Positions 21,237 through 33,449 of a DNA stretch of 64,000 nucleotides are shown piece by piece. How positions within the stretch are numbered: the first letter of the stretch is position 1; every line of letters begins with the position of its first letter. The notes under the pieces were generated by a model. That model worked only from the letters and a program-made list of their open reading frames with translations, was not told where the DNA came from and did not search any database. This DNA comes from Ptiloglossa arizonensis (taxonomy: Eukaryota > Arthropoda > Insecta > Hymenoptera > Colletidae). A program made the translations under genes and the position numbers. Location: assembly GCF_051014685.1 (NCBI RefSeq), contig NW_027478599.1:186001-250000 (forward strand), in the 5' to 3' direction.

Positions 21237-24200
21237 CTCGCGAACGGATTGACCTAACCCAAAAATTCCTATTGCATCTGAAAGTCGAAACTCGCCCGAT
21301 TACAACGGTATGTGTATTTTTCCCCTAGGCCATTCTGGTTAAGCGTTTGGAGCAGCAGAAGTGCGAAAAATTTTTGGCCTTCTCAACCATTTCTTGGCTT
21401 CAAACTCCCATATGTCGCGAACGGATTGACCTAACCCAAAAATTCCTGTAGCGTCTGGAAGTAGAGACTCGCCCGATTACAACGGTATGTGTATTTTTTC
21501 CCTAGGCCATTCTGGTTAAGCGTTTGGAGCAGCAGAATTGCGAAAAATTTTTTGCCTTCTCAACCATTTCTCGGCTTCAAACTCCCATATCTCGCGAACG
21601 GATTGACCTAACCCAAAAATTCCAATTGCATCTGAAAGTAGAACCTCGCCCGATTACAGCGGTATGTGTATTTTTTCCCTAGGCCATTCTGGTTAAGCGT
21701 TTGGAGCAGCAGAATTGCGAAAAATTTTTTGCCTTCTCAACCATTTCTTGGCTTCAAACTCCCATATCTCGCGAACGGATTGACCTAACCCAAAAATTCC
21801 TGTAGCGTCTGGAAGTAGAGACTCGCCCGATTACAACGGTATGTGTATTTTTTCTCTAGGCCATTCTGGTTAAGCGTTTGGAGCAGCAGAATTGCGAAAA
21901 ATTTTTTGCCTTCTCAACCATTTCTTGGCTTCAAACTCCCATATCTCGCGAACGGATTGACCTAACCCAAAAATTCCTATTGCATCTGAAAGTAGAAACT
22001 CGCCCGATTACAACGGTATGTGTATTTTTTCCCTAGGCCATTCTGGTTAAGCGTTTGGAGCAGCAGAATTGCGAAAAAATTTTTGCCTTCTCAACCATTT
22101 CTTGGCTTCAAACTCCCATATCTCGCGAACGGATTGACCTAACCCAAAAATTCCTATTGCATCTGAAAGTAGAAACTCGCCCGATTACAACGGTATGTGT
22201 ATTTTTCCCCTAGGCCATTCTGGTTAAGCGTTTGGAGCAGCAGAATTGCGAAAAATTTTTGGCCTTCTCAACCATTTCTTGGCTTCAAACTCCCATATTT
22301 CGCGAACGGATTGACCTAACCCAAAAATTCCTGTAGCGTCTGGAAGTAGAGACTCGCCCGATTACAACGGTATGTGTATTTTTTCCCTAGGCCATTCTGG
22401 TTAAGCGTTTGGAGCAGCAGAATTGCGAAAAATTTGTTGCCTTCTCAACCATTTCTTGGCTTCAAACTCCCATATCTCGCGAACGGATTGACCTAACCCA
22501 AAAATTCCAATTGCATCTGAAAGTAGAACCTCGCCCGATTACAGCGGTATGTGTATTTTTTCCCTAGGCCATTCTGGTTAAGCGTTAGGAGCAGCAGAAT
22601 TGCGAAAAATTTTTTGCCTTCTCAACCATTTCTTGGCTTCAAACTCCCATATCTCGCGAACGGATTGACCTAACCCAAAAATTCCTATTGCATCTGAAAG
22701 TAGATACTCGCCCGATTACAACGGTATGTGTATTGTTTCCCTAGACCATTCTGGTTAAGCGTTTGGATCAGCAGAAATGCGAAAAATTTTTTGCCTTCTC
22801 AACCATTTCTTGGCTTCAAACTCCCATATCTCGCGAACGGATTGACCTAACCCAAAAATTCCTGTGGCGTCTGGAAGTAGAGACTCGCCCGATTACACCG
22901 GTATGTGTATTTTTTCCCTAGCCCATTCTGGTTAAGCGATTGGAGCAGCAGTAGTGCGAAAAATTTGTTGTCCTGTCTACCATTTCTTAGCTTCAAAGTC
23001 CCATATCTCGCGAACGGATTGACCTAACCCAAAAATTCCTATTGCATCCGAAAGTAGAAACTCGCCCGATTACAACGGTATGTGTATTTTTTCCCTAGGC
23101 CATTCTGGTTAAGCGTTTGGAGCAGCAGAGTTGCGAAAAATTTTTTGCCTTCTCAACCATTTCTTGGCTTCAAACTCCCATATCTCGCGAACGGATTGAC
23201 CTAACCCAAAAATTCCTATTGCATCTGAAAGTAGAAACTCGCCCGATTACAACGGTATGTGTATTTTTCCCCTAGGCCATTCTGGTTAAGCGTTTGGAGC
23301 AGCAGAATTGCGAAAAATTTGTTGCCTTCTCAACCATTTCTTGGCTTCAAACTCCCATATCTCGCGAACGGATTGACCTAACCCAAAAATTCCTATAGCG
23401 TCTGGAAGTAGAGACTCGCCCGTTTACAAAGGTATGTGTATTTTTTCCCTAGGCCATTCTGGTTAAGCGTTTGGAGCAGCAGAATTGCGAAAAATTTTTT
23501 GCCTTCTCAACCATTTCTTGGCTTCAAACTCCCATATCTCGCGAACGGATTGACCTAACCCAAAAATTCCAATTGCATCTGAAAGTAGAACCTCGCCCGA
23601 TTACAGCGGTATGTGTATTTTTTCCCTAAGCCATTCTGGTTAAGCGTTTGGAGCAGCAGAATTGCGAAAAATTTTTTGCCTTCTCAACCATTTCTTGGCT
23701 TCAAACTCCCATATCTCGCGAACGGATTGACCTAACCCAAAAATTCCTGTAGCGTCTGGAAGTAGAGACTCGCCCGATTACAACGGTATGTGTATTTTTT
23801 CTCTAGGCCATTCTGGTTAAGCGTTTGGAGCAGCAGAATTGCGAAAAATTTTTTGCCTTCTCAACCATTTCTTGGCTTCAAACTCCCATATCTCGCGAAC
23901 GGATTGACCTAACCCAAAAATTCCTGTAGCGTCTGGAAGTAGAGACTCGCCCGATTACAACGGTATGTGTATTTTTTCTCTAGGCCATTCTGGTTAAGCG
24001 TTTGGAGCAGCAGAATTGCGAAAAATTTTTTGCCTTCTCAACCATTTCTTGGCTTCAAACTCCCATATCTCGCGAACGGATTGACCTAACCCAAAAATTC
24101 CTATTGCATCTGAAAGTAGAAACTCGCCCGATTACAACGGTATGTGTATTTTTTCCCTAGGCCATTCTGGTTAAGCGTTTGGAGCAGCAGAATTGCGAAA

Positions 24201-24422
24201 AATTTTTTGCCTTCTCAACCATTTCTTGGCTTCAAACTCCCATATCTCGCGAACGGATTGACATAACCCAAAAATTCCTATTGCATCTGAAAGTAGAAAC
24301 TCGCCCGATTACAACGGTATGTGTATTTTTCCCCTAGGTCATTCTGGTTAAGCGTTTGGAGCAGCAGAATTGCGAAAAATTTGTTGCCTTCTCAACCATT
24401 TCTTGGCTTCAAACTCCCATAT
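21237..24422 (+). repeat. 18-monomer higher-order repeat (3186 bp), copy 2
   Basis: This tandem copy is essentially identical to the preceding 3186 bp by eye and includes every rare marker in the same order. It is followed by an epsilon monomer at 24423-24599 whose right half (gcagaattgcg, ttggattcaaac) differs from the epsilon units that begin the two copies. That ends the duplication and leads into the 7-monomer domain. Confidence 0.9.
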
Positions 24423-24599
24423 CTCGCGAACGGATTGACCTAACCCAAAAATTCCTATTGCATCTGAAAGTCGAAACTCGCCCGATTACAACGGTATGTG
24501 TATTTTTCCCCTAGGCCATTCTGGTTAAGCGTTTGGAGCAGCAGAATTGCGAAAAATTTTTTGCCTTCTCAACCATTTCTTGGATTCAAACTCCCATAT
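24423..24599 (+). repeat. Single epsilon monomer between the 18-monomer and 7-monomer domains
   Basis: The left half carries agtcgaaac and tttcccctagg as in the epsilon units at 18051 and 21237. The right half has gcagaattgcg, a full ttttttgcc and ttggattcaaac. It ends where ctcatgaacgg opens the next m1 unit, so it can equally be read as the m7 end of an m1-m7 block whose earlier members are the 18-monomer unit. Confidence 0.75.
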
Positions 24600-25838
24600 C
24601 TCATGAACGGATTGACCTAACCAAAAAATTCCTATTGCATCTGAAAGTAGAAACTCGCCCGATTACAACGGTATGTGTATTTTTTCCCTAGGCCATTCTG
24701 GTTAAGCGTTTGGAGCAGCAGAAGTGCGAAAGATTTGTTGTCTTCTCAACCATTTCTTAGCTACAAACTCCCATATCTCGCGAACGGATTGACCTAACCC
24801 AAAAATTCCTGTTGCATCTGAAAGTAGAAACTCGCCCGATTACAACTGTATCTGTATTTTTTCCCTAGGCCATTCTGTTTAAGCGTTTGGAGCAGCAGAA
24901 TTGCGAAAAATTTTTTGCCTTCTCAATCATTTCTTGGATTCAAACTCCCATATCTCGCGAACGGGTTGACCTAACCCAAAAATTCCTATTGCATCTGAAA
25001 GTAGATACTCGCCCGATTACAACGGTATGTGTATTGTTTCCCTAGACCATTCTGGTTAAGCGTTTTGATCAGCAGAATTGCGAAAAATTTTTTGCCTTCT
25101 CAACCATTTCTTGGCTTCAAACTCCCATATCTCGCGAACGGATTGACCTAACCCAAAAATTCCTGTGGCGTCTGGAAGTAGAGACTCGCCCGATTACAAC
25201 GGTATGTGTATTTTTTCCCTAGCCCATTCTGGTTAAGCGATTGGAGCAGCAGTAGTGCGAAAAATTTGTTGTCCTGTCAACCATTTCTTAGCTTCAAAGT
25301 CCCATATCTCGCGAACGGATTGACCTAACCCAAAAATTCCTATTGCATCTGAAAGTAGAAACTCGCCCGATTACATCGGTATGTGTATTTTTTCCCTAGG
25401 CCATTCTGGTTAAGCGTTTGGAGCAGCAGAATTGCGAAAAATTTTTTGCCTTCTCAACCATTTCTTGGCTTCAAACTCCCATATCTCGCGAACGGATTGA
25501 CCTAACCCAAAAATTCCTATTGCATCTGAAAGTAGAAACTCGCCCGATTACAACGGTATGTGTATTTTTCCCCTAGGCCATTCTGGTTAAGCGTTTGGAG
25601 CAGCAGAATTGCGAAAAATTTGTTGCCTTCTCAACCATTTCTTGGCTTCAAACTCCCATATCTCGCGAACGGATTGACCTACCCCAAAAATTCCTATTGC
25701 ATCTGAAAGTCGAAACTCGCCCGATTACAACGGTATGTGTATTTTTCCCCTAGGCCATTCTGGTTAAGCGTTTGGAGCAGCAGAATTGCGAAAAATTTTT
25801 TGCCTTCTCAACCATTTCTTGGCTTCAAACTCCCATAT
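24600..25838 (+). repeat. Seven-monomer block m1-m7, complete (1239 bp)
   Basis: This full block runs from ctcatgaacgg to the end of an epsilon unit and is followed directly by a second m1 at 25839. The m1 marker agtgcgaaag at 24723 recurs at 25962, exactly 1239 bp on. Local variants are aaccaaaaaatt near 24620, agctacaaac near 24761, acaactgtatctg in m2, ttggattc at the end of m2, and accccaaaaatt in the m7 unit. Confidence 0.88.
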
Positions 25839-27608
25839 CTCATGAACGGATTGACCTAACCCAAAAATTCCTATTGCATCTGAAAGTAGAAACTCGCCCG
25901 ATTACAACGGTATGTGTATTTTTTCCCTAGGCCATTCTGGTTAAGCGTTTGGAGCAGCAGAAGTGCGAAAGATTTGTTGTCTTCTCAACCATTTCTTAGC
26001 TTCAAACTCCCATATCTCGCGAACGGATTGACCTAACCCAAAAATTCCTGTTGCATCTGAAATTAGAAACTCGCCCGATTACAACTGTATCTGTATTTTT
26101 TCCCTAGGCCATTCTGTTTAAGCGTTTGGATCAGCAGAATTGCGAAAAATTTTTTGCCTTCTCAACCATTTCTTGGCTTCAAACTCCCATATCTCGCGAA
26201 CGGATTGACCTAACCCAAAAATTCCTATTGCATCTGAAAGTAGAAACTCGCCCGATTACAACGGTATGTGTATTTTTTCCCTAGGCCATTCTGGATAAGC
26301 GTTTGGAGCAGCAGAATTGCGAAAAATTTGTTGCCTTCTCAACCATTTCTTGGCTTCAAACTCCCATATCTCGCGAACGGATTGACCTAACCCAAAAATT
26401 CCAATTGCATCTGAAAGTAGAACCTCGCCCGATTACAGCGGTATGTGTATTTTTTCCCTAGGCCATTCTGGATAAGCGTTTGGAGCAGCAGAATTGCGAA
26501 AAATTTGTTGCCTTCTCAACCATTTCTTGGCTTCAAACTCCCATATCTCGCGAACGGATTGACCTAACCCAAAAATTCCAATTGCATCTGAAAGTAGAAC
26601 CTCGCCCGATTACAGCGGTATGTGTATTTTTTCCCTAGGCCATTCTGGTTAAGCGTTTGGAGCAGCAGAATTGCGAAAAATTTTTTGCCTTCTCAACCAT
26701 TTCTTGGCTTCAAACTCCCATATCTCGCGAACGGATTGACCTAACCCAAAAATTCCAATTGCATCTGAAAGTAGAACCTCGCCCGATTACAGCGGTATGT
26801 GTATTTTTTCCCCAGGCCATTCTGGTTAAGCGTTTGGAGCAGCAGAATTGCGAAAAATTTTTTGCCTTCTCAACCATTTCTTGGCTTCAAACTCCCATAT
26901 CTCGCGAACGGATTGACCTAACCCAAAAATTCCTGTAGCGTCTGGAAGTAGAGACTCGCCCGATTACAACGGTATGTGTATTTTTTCTCTAGGCCATTCT
27001 GGTTAAGCGTTTGGAGCAGCAGAATTGCGAAAAATTTTTTGCCTTCTCAACCATTTCTTGGCTTCAAACTCCCATATCTCGTGAACGGATTGACCTAACC
27101 CAAAAATTCCTATTGCATCTGAAAGTAGAAACTCGCCCGATTACAACGGTATGTGTATTTTTTCCCTAGGCCATTCTAGTTAAGCGTTTGGAGCAGCAGA
27201 ATTGCGAAAAATTTTTTGCCTTCTCAACCATTTCTTGGCTTCAAACTCCCATATCTCGCGAACGGATTGACGTAACCCAAAAATTCCTATTGCATCTGAA
27301 AGTAGAAACTCGCCCGATTACAACGGTATGTGTATTTTTCCCCTAGGTCATTCTGGTTAAGCGTTTGGAGCAGCAGAATTGCGAAAAATTTGTTGCCTTC
27401 TCAACCATTTCTTGGCTTCAAACTCCCATATCTCGCGAACGGATTGACCTAACCCAAAAATTCCTATTGCATCTGAAAGTCGAAACTCGCCCGATTACAA
27501 CGGTATGTGTATTTTTCCCCTAGGCCATTCTGGTTAAGCGTTTGGAGCAGCAGAATTGCGAAAAATTTTTTGCCTTCTCAACCATTTCTTGGCTTCAAAC
27601 TCCCATAT
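25839..27608 (+). repeat. Ten-monomer segment: m1, recombinant m2, beta, gamma x3, alpha, beta, beta, epsilon
   Basis: The first two monomers continue the 7-monomer period, but the m2 unit changes near 26115-26130: it has ctgtttaagcg (m2) followed by tttggatcagc, a marker of some beta units. Three gamma units follow (ccaattgc, acagcgg), with the unusual ctggataagcg in the preceding beta and in the first gamma. The third gamma has ccccaggcc instead of ccctaggcc, which removes the usual TAG and opens a 93-codon frame (26657-26938). A beta with gacgtaaccc and ggtcattc and an epsilon lead to the next m1 at 27609. Confidence 0.8.
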
Positions 27609-28847
27609 CTCATGAACGGATTGACCTAACCCAAAAATTCCTATTGCATCTGAAAGTAGAAACTCGCCCGATTACAACGGTATGTGTATTTTTTCCCTAG
27701 GCCATTCTGGTTAAGCGTTTGGAGCAGCAGAAGTGCGAAAGATTTGTTGTCTTCTCAACCATTTCTTAGCTTCAAACTCCCATATCTCGCGAACGGATTG
27801 ACCTAACCCAAAAATTCCTGTTGCATCTGAAAGTAGAAACTCGCCCGATTACAACTGTATCTGTATTTTTTCCCTAGGCCATTCTGTTTAAGCGTTTGGA
27901 GCAGCAGAATTGCGAAAAATTTTTTGCCTTCTCAATCATTTCTTGGCTTCAAACTCCCGTATCTCGCGAACGGGTTGACCTAACCCAAAAATTCCTATTG
28001 CATCTGAAAGTAGATACTCGCCCGATTACAACGGTATGTGTATTGTTTCCCTAGACCATTCTGGTTAAGCGTTTTGATCAGCAGAATTGCGAAAAATTTT
28101 TTGCCTTCTCAACCATTTCTTGGCTTCAAACTCCCATATCTCGCGAACGGATTGACCTAACCCAAAAATTCCTGAGGCGTCTGGAAGTAGAGACTCGCCC
28201 GATTACAACGGTATGTGTATTTTTTCCCTAGCCCATTCTGATTAAGCGATTGGAGCAGCAGTAGTGCGAAAAATTTGTTGTCCTGTCAACCATTTCTTAG
28301 CTTCAAAGTCCCATATCTCGCGAACGGATTGACCTAACCCAAAAATTCCTATTGCATCTGAAAGTAGAAACTCGCCCGATTACATCGGTATGTGTATTTT
28401 TTCCCTAGGGCATTCTGGTTAAGCGTTTGGAGCAGCAGAATTGCGAAAAATTTTTTGCCTTCTCAACCATTTCTTGGCTTCAAACTCCCATATCTCGCGA
28501 ACGGATTGACCTAACCCAAAAATTCCTATTGCATCTGAAAGTAGAAACTCGCCCGATTACAACGGTATGTGTATTTTTCCCCTAGGCCATTCTGGTTAAG
28601 CGTTTGGAGCAGCAGAATTGCGAAAAATTTGTTGCCTTCTCAACCATTTCTTGGCTTCAAACTCCCATATCTCGCGAACGGATTGACCTACCCCAAAAAT
28701 TCCTATTGCATCTGAAAGTCGAAACTCGCCCGATTACAACGGTATGTGTATTTTTCCCCTAGGCCATTCTGGTTAAGCGTTTGGAGCAGCAGAATTGCGA
28801 AAAATTTTTTGCCTTCTCAACCATTTCTTGGCTTCAAACTCCCATAT
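27609..28847 (+). repeat. Seven-monomer block m1-m7, complete (1239 bp)
   Basis: This is a complete block with all seven diagnostic units, 3009 bp (17 monomers) after the block at 24600. Its m3 unit carries the complete CENP-B-like match (27955-27971). Other local variants are ctgaggcgtctgg instead of ctgtggcg near 28171, ctgattaagcg near 28238 and ctagggcattc near 28406. The next m1 starts directly at 28848. Confidence 0.88.
27955..27971 (-). other. CENP-B-box-like 17-mer with all 9 essential bases
   Basis: In this monomer the usual ctcccatatc reads ctcccgtatc. On the minus strand the site becomes gTTCGcgagAtaCGGGa, which satisfies every essential position of nTTCGnnnnAnnCGGGn. It is the only such copy I noticed. 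It lies in the third monomer (m3 type) of a complete seven-monomer block. It could be a chance A-to-G change in the prevailing 8-of-9 sequence, or a remnant of an ancestral intact box; the sequence alone cannot decide. Confidence 0.45.
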
Positions 28848-29555
28848 CTCATGAACGGATTGACCTAACCCAAAAATTCCTATTGCATCTGAAAGTAGAA
28901 ACTCGCCCGATTACAACGGTATGTGTATTTTTTCCCTAGGCCATTCTGGTTAAGCGTTTGGAGCAGCAGAAGTGCGAAAGATTTGTTGTCTTCTCAACCA
29001 TTTCTTAGCTTCAAACTCCCATATCTCGCGAACGGATTGACCTAACCCAAAAATTCCTGTTGCATCTGAAATTAGAAACTCGCCCGATTACAACTGTATC
29101 TGTATTTTTTCCCTAGGCCATTCTGTTTAAGCGTTTGGAGCAGCAGAATTGCGAAAAATTTTTTGCCTTCTCAATCATTTCTTGGCTTCAAACTCCCATA
29201 TCTCGCGAACGGGTTGACCTAACCCAAAAATTCCTATTGCATCTGAAAGTAGATACTCGCCCGATTACAACGGTATGTGTATTTTTCCCCTAGGTCATTC
29301 TGGTTAAGCGTTTGGAGCAGCAGAATTGCGAAAAATTTGTTGCCTTCTCAACCATTTCTTGGCTTCAAACTCCCATATCTCGCGAACGGATTGACCTAAC
29401 CCAAAAATTCCAATTGCATCTGAAAGTAGAACCTCGCCCGATTACAGCGGTATGTGTATTTTTTCCCTAGGCCATTCTGGTTAAGCGTTTGGAGCAGCAG
29501 AATTGCGAAAAATTTTTTGCCTTCTCAACCATTTCTTGGCTTCAAACTCCCATAT
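28848..29555 (+). repeat. Four-monomer unit (m1, m2, m3/beta hybrid, gamma), copy 1
   Basis: The unit begins with ctcatgaacgg. Its m2 has gaaattagaaac and acaactgtatctg. The third monomer starts as m3 (gggttgacc, agatactcg) but ends as the beta type with tttcccctaggtcattc, so an exchange lies between 29254 and 29284. The fourth is gamma. Two later copies at 29910 and 30618 carry the same hybrid, which shows that the hybrid formed before the unit was multiplied. Confidence 0.83.
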
Positions 29556-29909
29556 CTCGCGAACGGATTGACCTAACCCAAAAATTCCAATTGCATCTGA
29601 AAGTAGAACCTCGCCCGATTACAGCGGTATGTGTATTTTTTCCCTAGGCCATTCTGGTTAAGCGTTTGGAGCAGCAGAATTGCGAAAAATTTTTTGCCTT
29701 CTCAACCATTTCTTGGCTTCAAACTCCCATATCTCGCGAACGGATTGACCTAACCCAAAAATTCCTGTAGCGTCTGGAAGTAGAGACTCGCCCGATTACA
29801 ACGGTATGTGTATTTTTTCTCTAGGCCATTCTGGTTAAGCGTTTGGAGCAGCAGAATTGCGAAAAATTTTTTGCCTTCTCAACCATTTCTTGGCTTCAAA
29901 CTCCCATAT
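29556..29909 (+). repeat. Two-monomer link: gamma, alpha
   Basis: A second gamma (ccaattgc, acagcgg) is followed by an alpha unit (gtagcgtctgg, ttttctctagg). The same gamma-gamma-alpha-beta order follows the third four-monomer unit near 31326, so this link belongs to a longer shared neighbourhood. Confidence 0.78.
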
Positions 29910-30617
29910 CTCGCGAACGGATTGACCTAACCCAAAAATTCCTATTGCATCTGAAAGTAGAAACTCGCCCGATTACAACGGTATGTGTATTTTTTCCCTA
30001 GGCCATTCTGGTTAAGCGTTTGGAGCAGCAGAAGTGCGAAAGATTTGTTGTCTTCTCAACCATTTCTTAGCTTCAAACTCCCATATCTCGCGAACGGATT
30101 GACCTAACCCAAAAATTCCTGTTGCATCTGAAATTAGAAACTCGCCCGATTACAACTGTATCTGTATTTTTTCCCTAGGCCATTCTGTTTAAGCGTTTGG
30201 AGCAGCAGAATTGCGAAAAATTTTTTGCCTTCTCAATCATTTCTTGGCTTCAAACTCCCATATCTCGCGAACGGGTTGACCTAACCCAAAAATTCCTATT
30301 GCATCTGAAAGTAGATACTCGCCCGATTACAACGGTATGTGTATTTTTCCCCTAGGTCATTCTGGTTAAGCGTTTGGAGCAGCAGAATTGCGAAAAATTT
30401 GTTGCCTTCTCAACCATTTCTTGGCTTCAAACTCCCATATCTCGCGAACGGATTGACCTAACCCAAAAATTCCAATTGCATCTGAAAGTAGAACCTCGCC
30501 CGATTACAGCGGTATGTGTATTTTTTCCCTAGGCCATTCTGGTTAAGCGTTTGGAGCAGCAGAATTGCGAAAAATTTTTTGCCTTCTCAACCATTTCTTG
30601 GCTTCAAACTCCCATAT
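29910..30617 (+). repeat. Four-monomer unit, copy 2 (708 bp)
   Basis: Order and variants are as in copy 1, except that the first monomer starts with cgcgaacgg and not tcatgaacgg, so it is a beta/m1 composite. The m1 marker agtgcgaaag at 30033 recurs at 30741, exactly 708 bp (4 x 177) downstream. Confidence 0.83.
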
Positions 30618-31325
30618 CTCATGAACGGATTGACCTAACCCAAAAATTCCTATTGCATCTGAAAGTAGAAACTCGCCCGATTACAACGGTATGTGTATTT
30701 TTTCCCTAGGCCATTCTGGTTAAGCGTTTGGAGCAGCAGAAGTGCGAAAGATTTGTTGTCTTCTCAACCATTTCTTAGCTTCAAACTCCCATATCTCGCG
30801 AACGGATTGACCTAACCCAAAAATTCCTGTTGCATCTGAAATTAGAAACTCGCCCGATTACAACTGTATCTGTATTTTTTCCCTAGGCCATTCTGTTTAA
30901 GCGTTTGGAGCAGCAGAATTGCGAAAAATTTTTTGCCTTCTCAATCATTTCTTGGCTTCAAACTCCCATATCTCGCGAACGGGTTGACCTAACCCAAAAA
31001 TTCCTATTGCATCTGAAAGTAGATACTCGCCCGATTACAACGGTATGTGTATTTTTCCCCTAGGTCATTCTGGTTAAGCGTTTGGAGCAGCAGAATTGCG
31101 AAAAATTTGTTGCCTTCTCAACCATTTCTTGGCTTCAAACTCCCATATCTCGCGAACGGATTGACCTAACCCAAAAATTCCAATTGCATCTGAAAGTAGA
31201 ACCTCGCCCGATTACAGCGGTATGTGTATTTTTTCCCTAGGCCATTCTGGTTAAGCGTTTGGAGCAGCAGAATTGCGAAAAATTTTTTGCCTTCTCAACC
31301 ATTTCTTGGCTTCAAACTCCCATAT
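30618..31325 (+). repeat. Four-monomer unit, copy 3 (708 bp)
   Basis: This tandem copy of the previous unit begins with the typical ctcatgaacgg. Its m3/beta hybrid shows agatactcg followed by ctaggtcattc near 31022-31065. Beyond it the sequence runs into gamma, alpha, beta, like the sequence after copy 1. Confidence 0.83.
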
Positions 31326-32210
31326 CTCGCGAACGGATTGACCTAACCCAAAAATTCCAATTGCATCTGAAAGTAGAACCTCGCCCGATTACAGCGGTAT
31401 GTGTATTTTTTCCCTAGGCCATTCTGGTTAAGCGTTTGGAGCAGCAGAATTGCGAAAAATTTTTTGCCTTCTCAACCATTTCTTGGCTTCAAACTCCCAT
31501 ATCTCGCGAACGGATTGACCTAACCCAAAAATTCCTGTAGCGTCTGGAAGTAGAGACTCGCCCGATTACAACGGTATGTGTATTTTTTCTCTAGGCCATT
31601 CTGGTTAAGCGTTTGGAGCAGCAGAATTGCGAAAAATTTTTTGCCTTCTCAACCATTTCTTGGCTTCAAACTCCCATATCTCGCGAACGGATTGACCTAA
31701 CCCAAAAATTCCTATTGCATCTGAAAGTAGAAACTCGCCCGATTACAACGGTATGTGTATTTTTTCCCTAGGCCATTCTGGTTAAGCGTTTGGAGCAGCA
31801 GAATTGCGAAAAATTTTTTGCCTTCTCAACCATTTCTTGGCTTCAAACTCCCATATCTCGCGAACGGATTGACATAACCCAAAAATTCCTATTGCATCTG
31901 AAAGTAGAAACTCGCCCGATTACAACGGTATGTGTATTTTTCCCCTAGGTCATTCTGGTTAAGCGTTTGGAGCAGCAGAATTGCGAAAAATTTGTTGCCT
32001 TCTCAACCATTTCTTGGCTTCAAACTCCCATATCTCGCGAACGGATTGACCTAACCCAAAAATTCCTATTGCATCTGAAAGTCGAAACTCGCCCGATTAC
32101 AACGGTATGTGTATTTTTCCCCTAGGCCATTCTGGTTAAGCGTTTGGAGCAGCAGAATTGCGAAAAATTTTTTGCCTTCTCAACCATTTCTTGGCTTCAA
32201 ACTCCCATAT
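31326..32210 (+). repeat. Five-monomer link: gamma, alpha, beta, beta, epsilon
   Basis: Ordinary monomers: gamma (ccaattgc), alpha with ttttctctagg, beta, beta with gacataaccc and ggtcattc, and epsilon (agtcgaaac). The same order precedes the m1 units at 2656, 10087, 12919 and 27609, so this run plus m1-m7 appears to be an old composite unit. Confidence 0.8.
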
Positions 32211-33449
32211 CTCATGAACGGATTGACCTAACCCAAAAATTCCTATTGCATCTGAAAGTAGAAACTCGCCCGATTACAACGGTTTGTGTATTTTTTCCCT
32301 AGGCCATTCTGGTTAAGCGTTTGGAGCAGCAGAAGTGCGAAAGATTTGTTGTCTTCTCAACCATTTCTTAGCTTCAAACTCCCATATCTCGCGAACGGAT
32401 TGACCTAACCCAAAAATTCCTGTTGCATCTGAAAGTAGAAACTCGCCCGATTACAACTGTATCTGTATTTTTTCCCTAGGCCATTCTGTTTAAGCGTTTG
32501 GAGCAGCAGAATTGCGAAAAATTTTTTGCCTTCTCAATCATTTCTTGGCTTCAAACTCCCATATCTCGCGAACGGGTTGACCTAACCCAAAAATTCCTAT
32601 TGCATCTGAAAGTAGATACTCGCCCGATTACAACGGTATGTGTATTGTTTCCCTAGACCATTCTGGTTAAGCGTTTTGATCAGCAGAATTGCGAAAAATT
32701 TTTTGCCTTCTCAACCATTTCTTGGCTTCAAACTCCCATATCTCGCGAACGGATTGACCTAACCCAAAAATTCCTGTGGCGTCTGGAAGTAGAGACTCGC
32801 CCGATTACAACGGTATGTGTATTTTTTCCCTAGCCCATTCTGATTAAGCGAATGGAGCAGCAGTAGTGCGAAAAATTTGTTGTCCTGTCAACCATTTCTT
32901 AGCTTCAAAGTCCCATATCTCGCGAACGGATTGACCTAACCCAAAAATTCCTATTGCATCTGAAAGTAGAAACTCGCCCGATTACATCGGTATGTGTATT
33001 TTTTCCCTAGGCCATTCTGGTTAAGCGTTTGGAGCAGCAGAATTGCGAAAAATTTTTTGCCTTCTCAACCATTTCTTGGCTTCAAACTCCCATATCTCGC
33101 GAACGGATTGACCTAACCCAAAAATTCCTATTGCATCTGAAAGTAGAAACTCGCCCGATTACAACGGTATGTGTATTTTTCCCCTAGGCCATTCTGGTTA
33201 AGCGTTTGGAGCAGCAGAATTGCGAAAAATTTGTTGCCTTCTCAACCATTTCTTGGCTTCAAACTCCCATATCTCGCGAACGGATTGACCTACCCCAAAA
33301 ATTCCTATTGCATCTGAAAGTCGAAACTCGCCCGATTACAACGGTATGTGTATTTTTCCCCTAGGCCATTCTGGTTAAGCGTTTGGAGCAGCAGAATTGC
33401 GAAAAATTTTTTGCCTTCTCAACCATTTCTTGACTTCAAACTCCCATAT
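32211..33449 (+). repeat. Seven-monomer block m1-m7, tandem copy 1 of 2
   Basis: This complete block is followed directly by another complete block. Local variants include ggtttgtgta in m1 near 32281, and ctgattaagcgaatgg in m4 near 32840. The epsilon unit has accccaaaaatt and ends with cttgacttcaaac near 33432. Confidence 0.88.
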
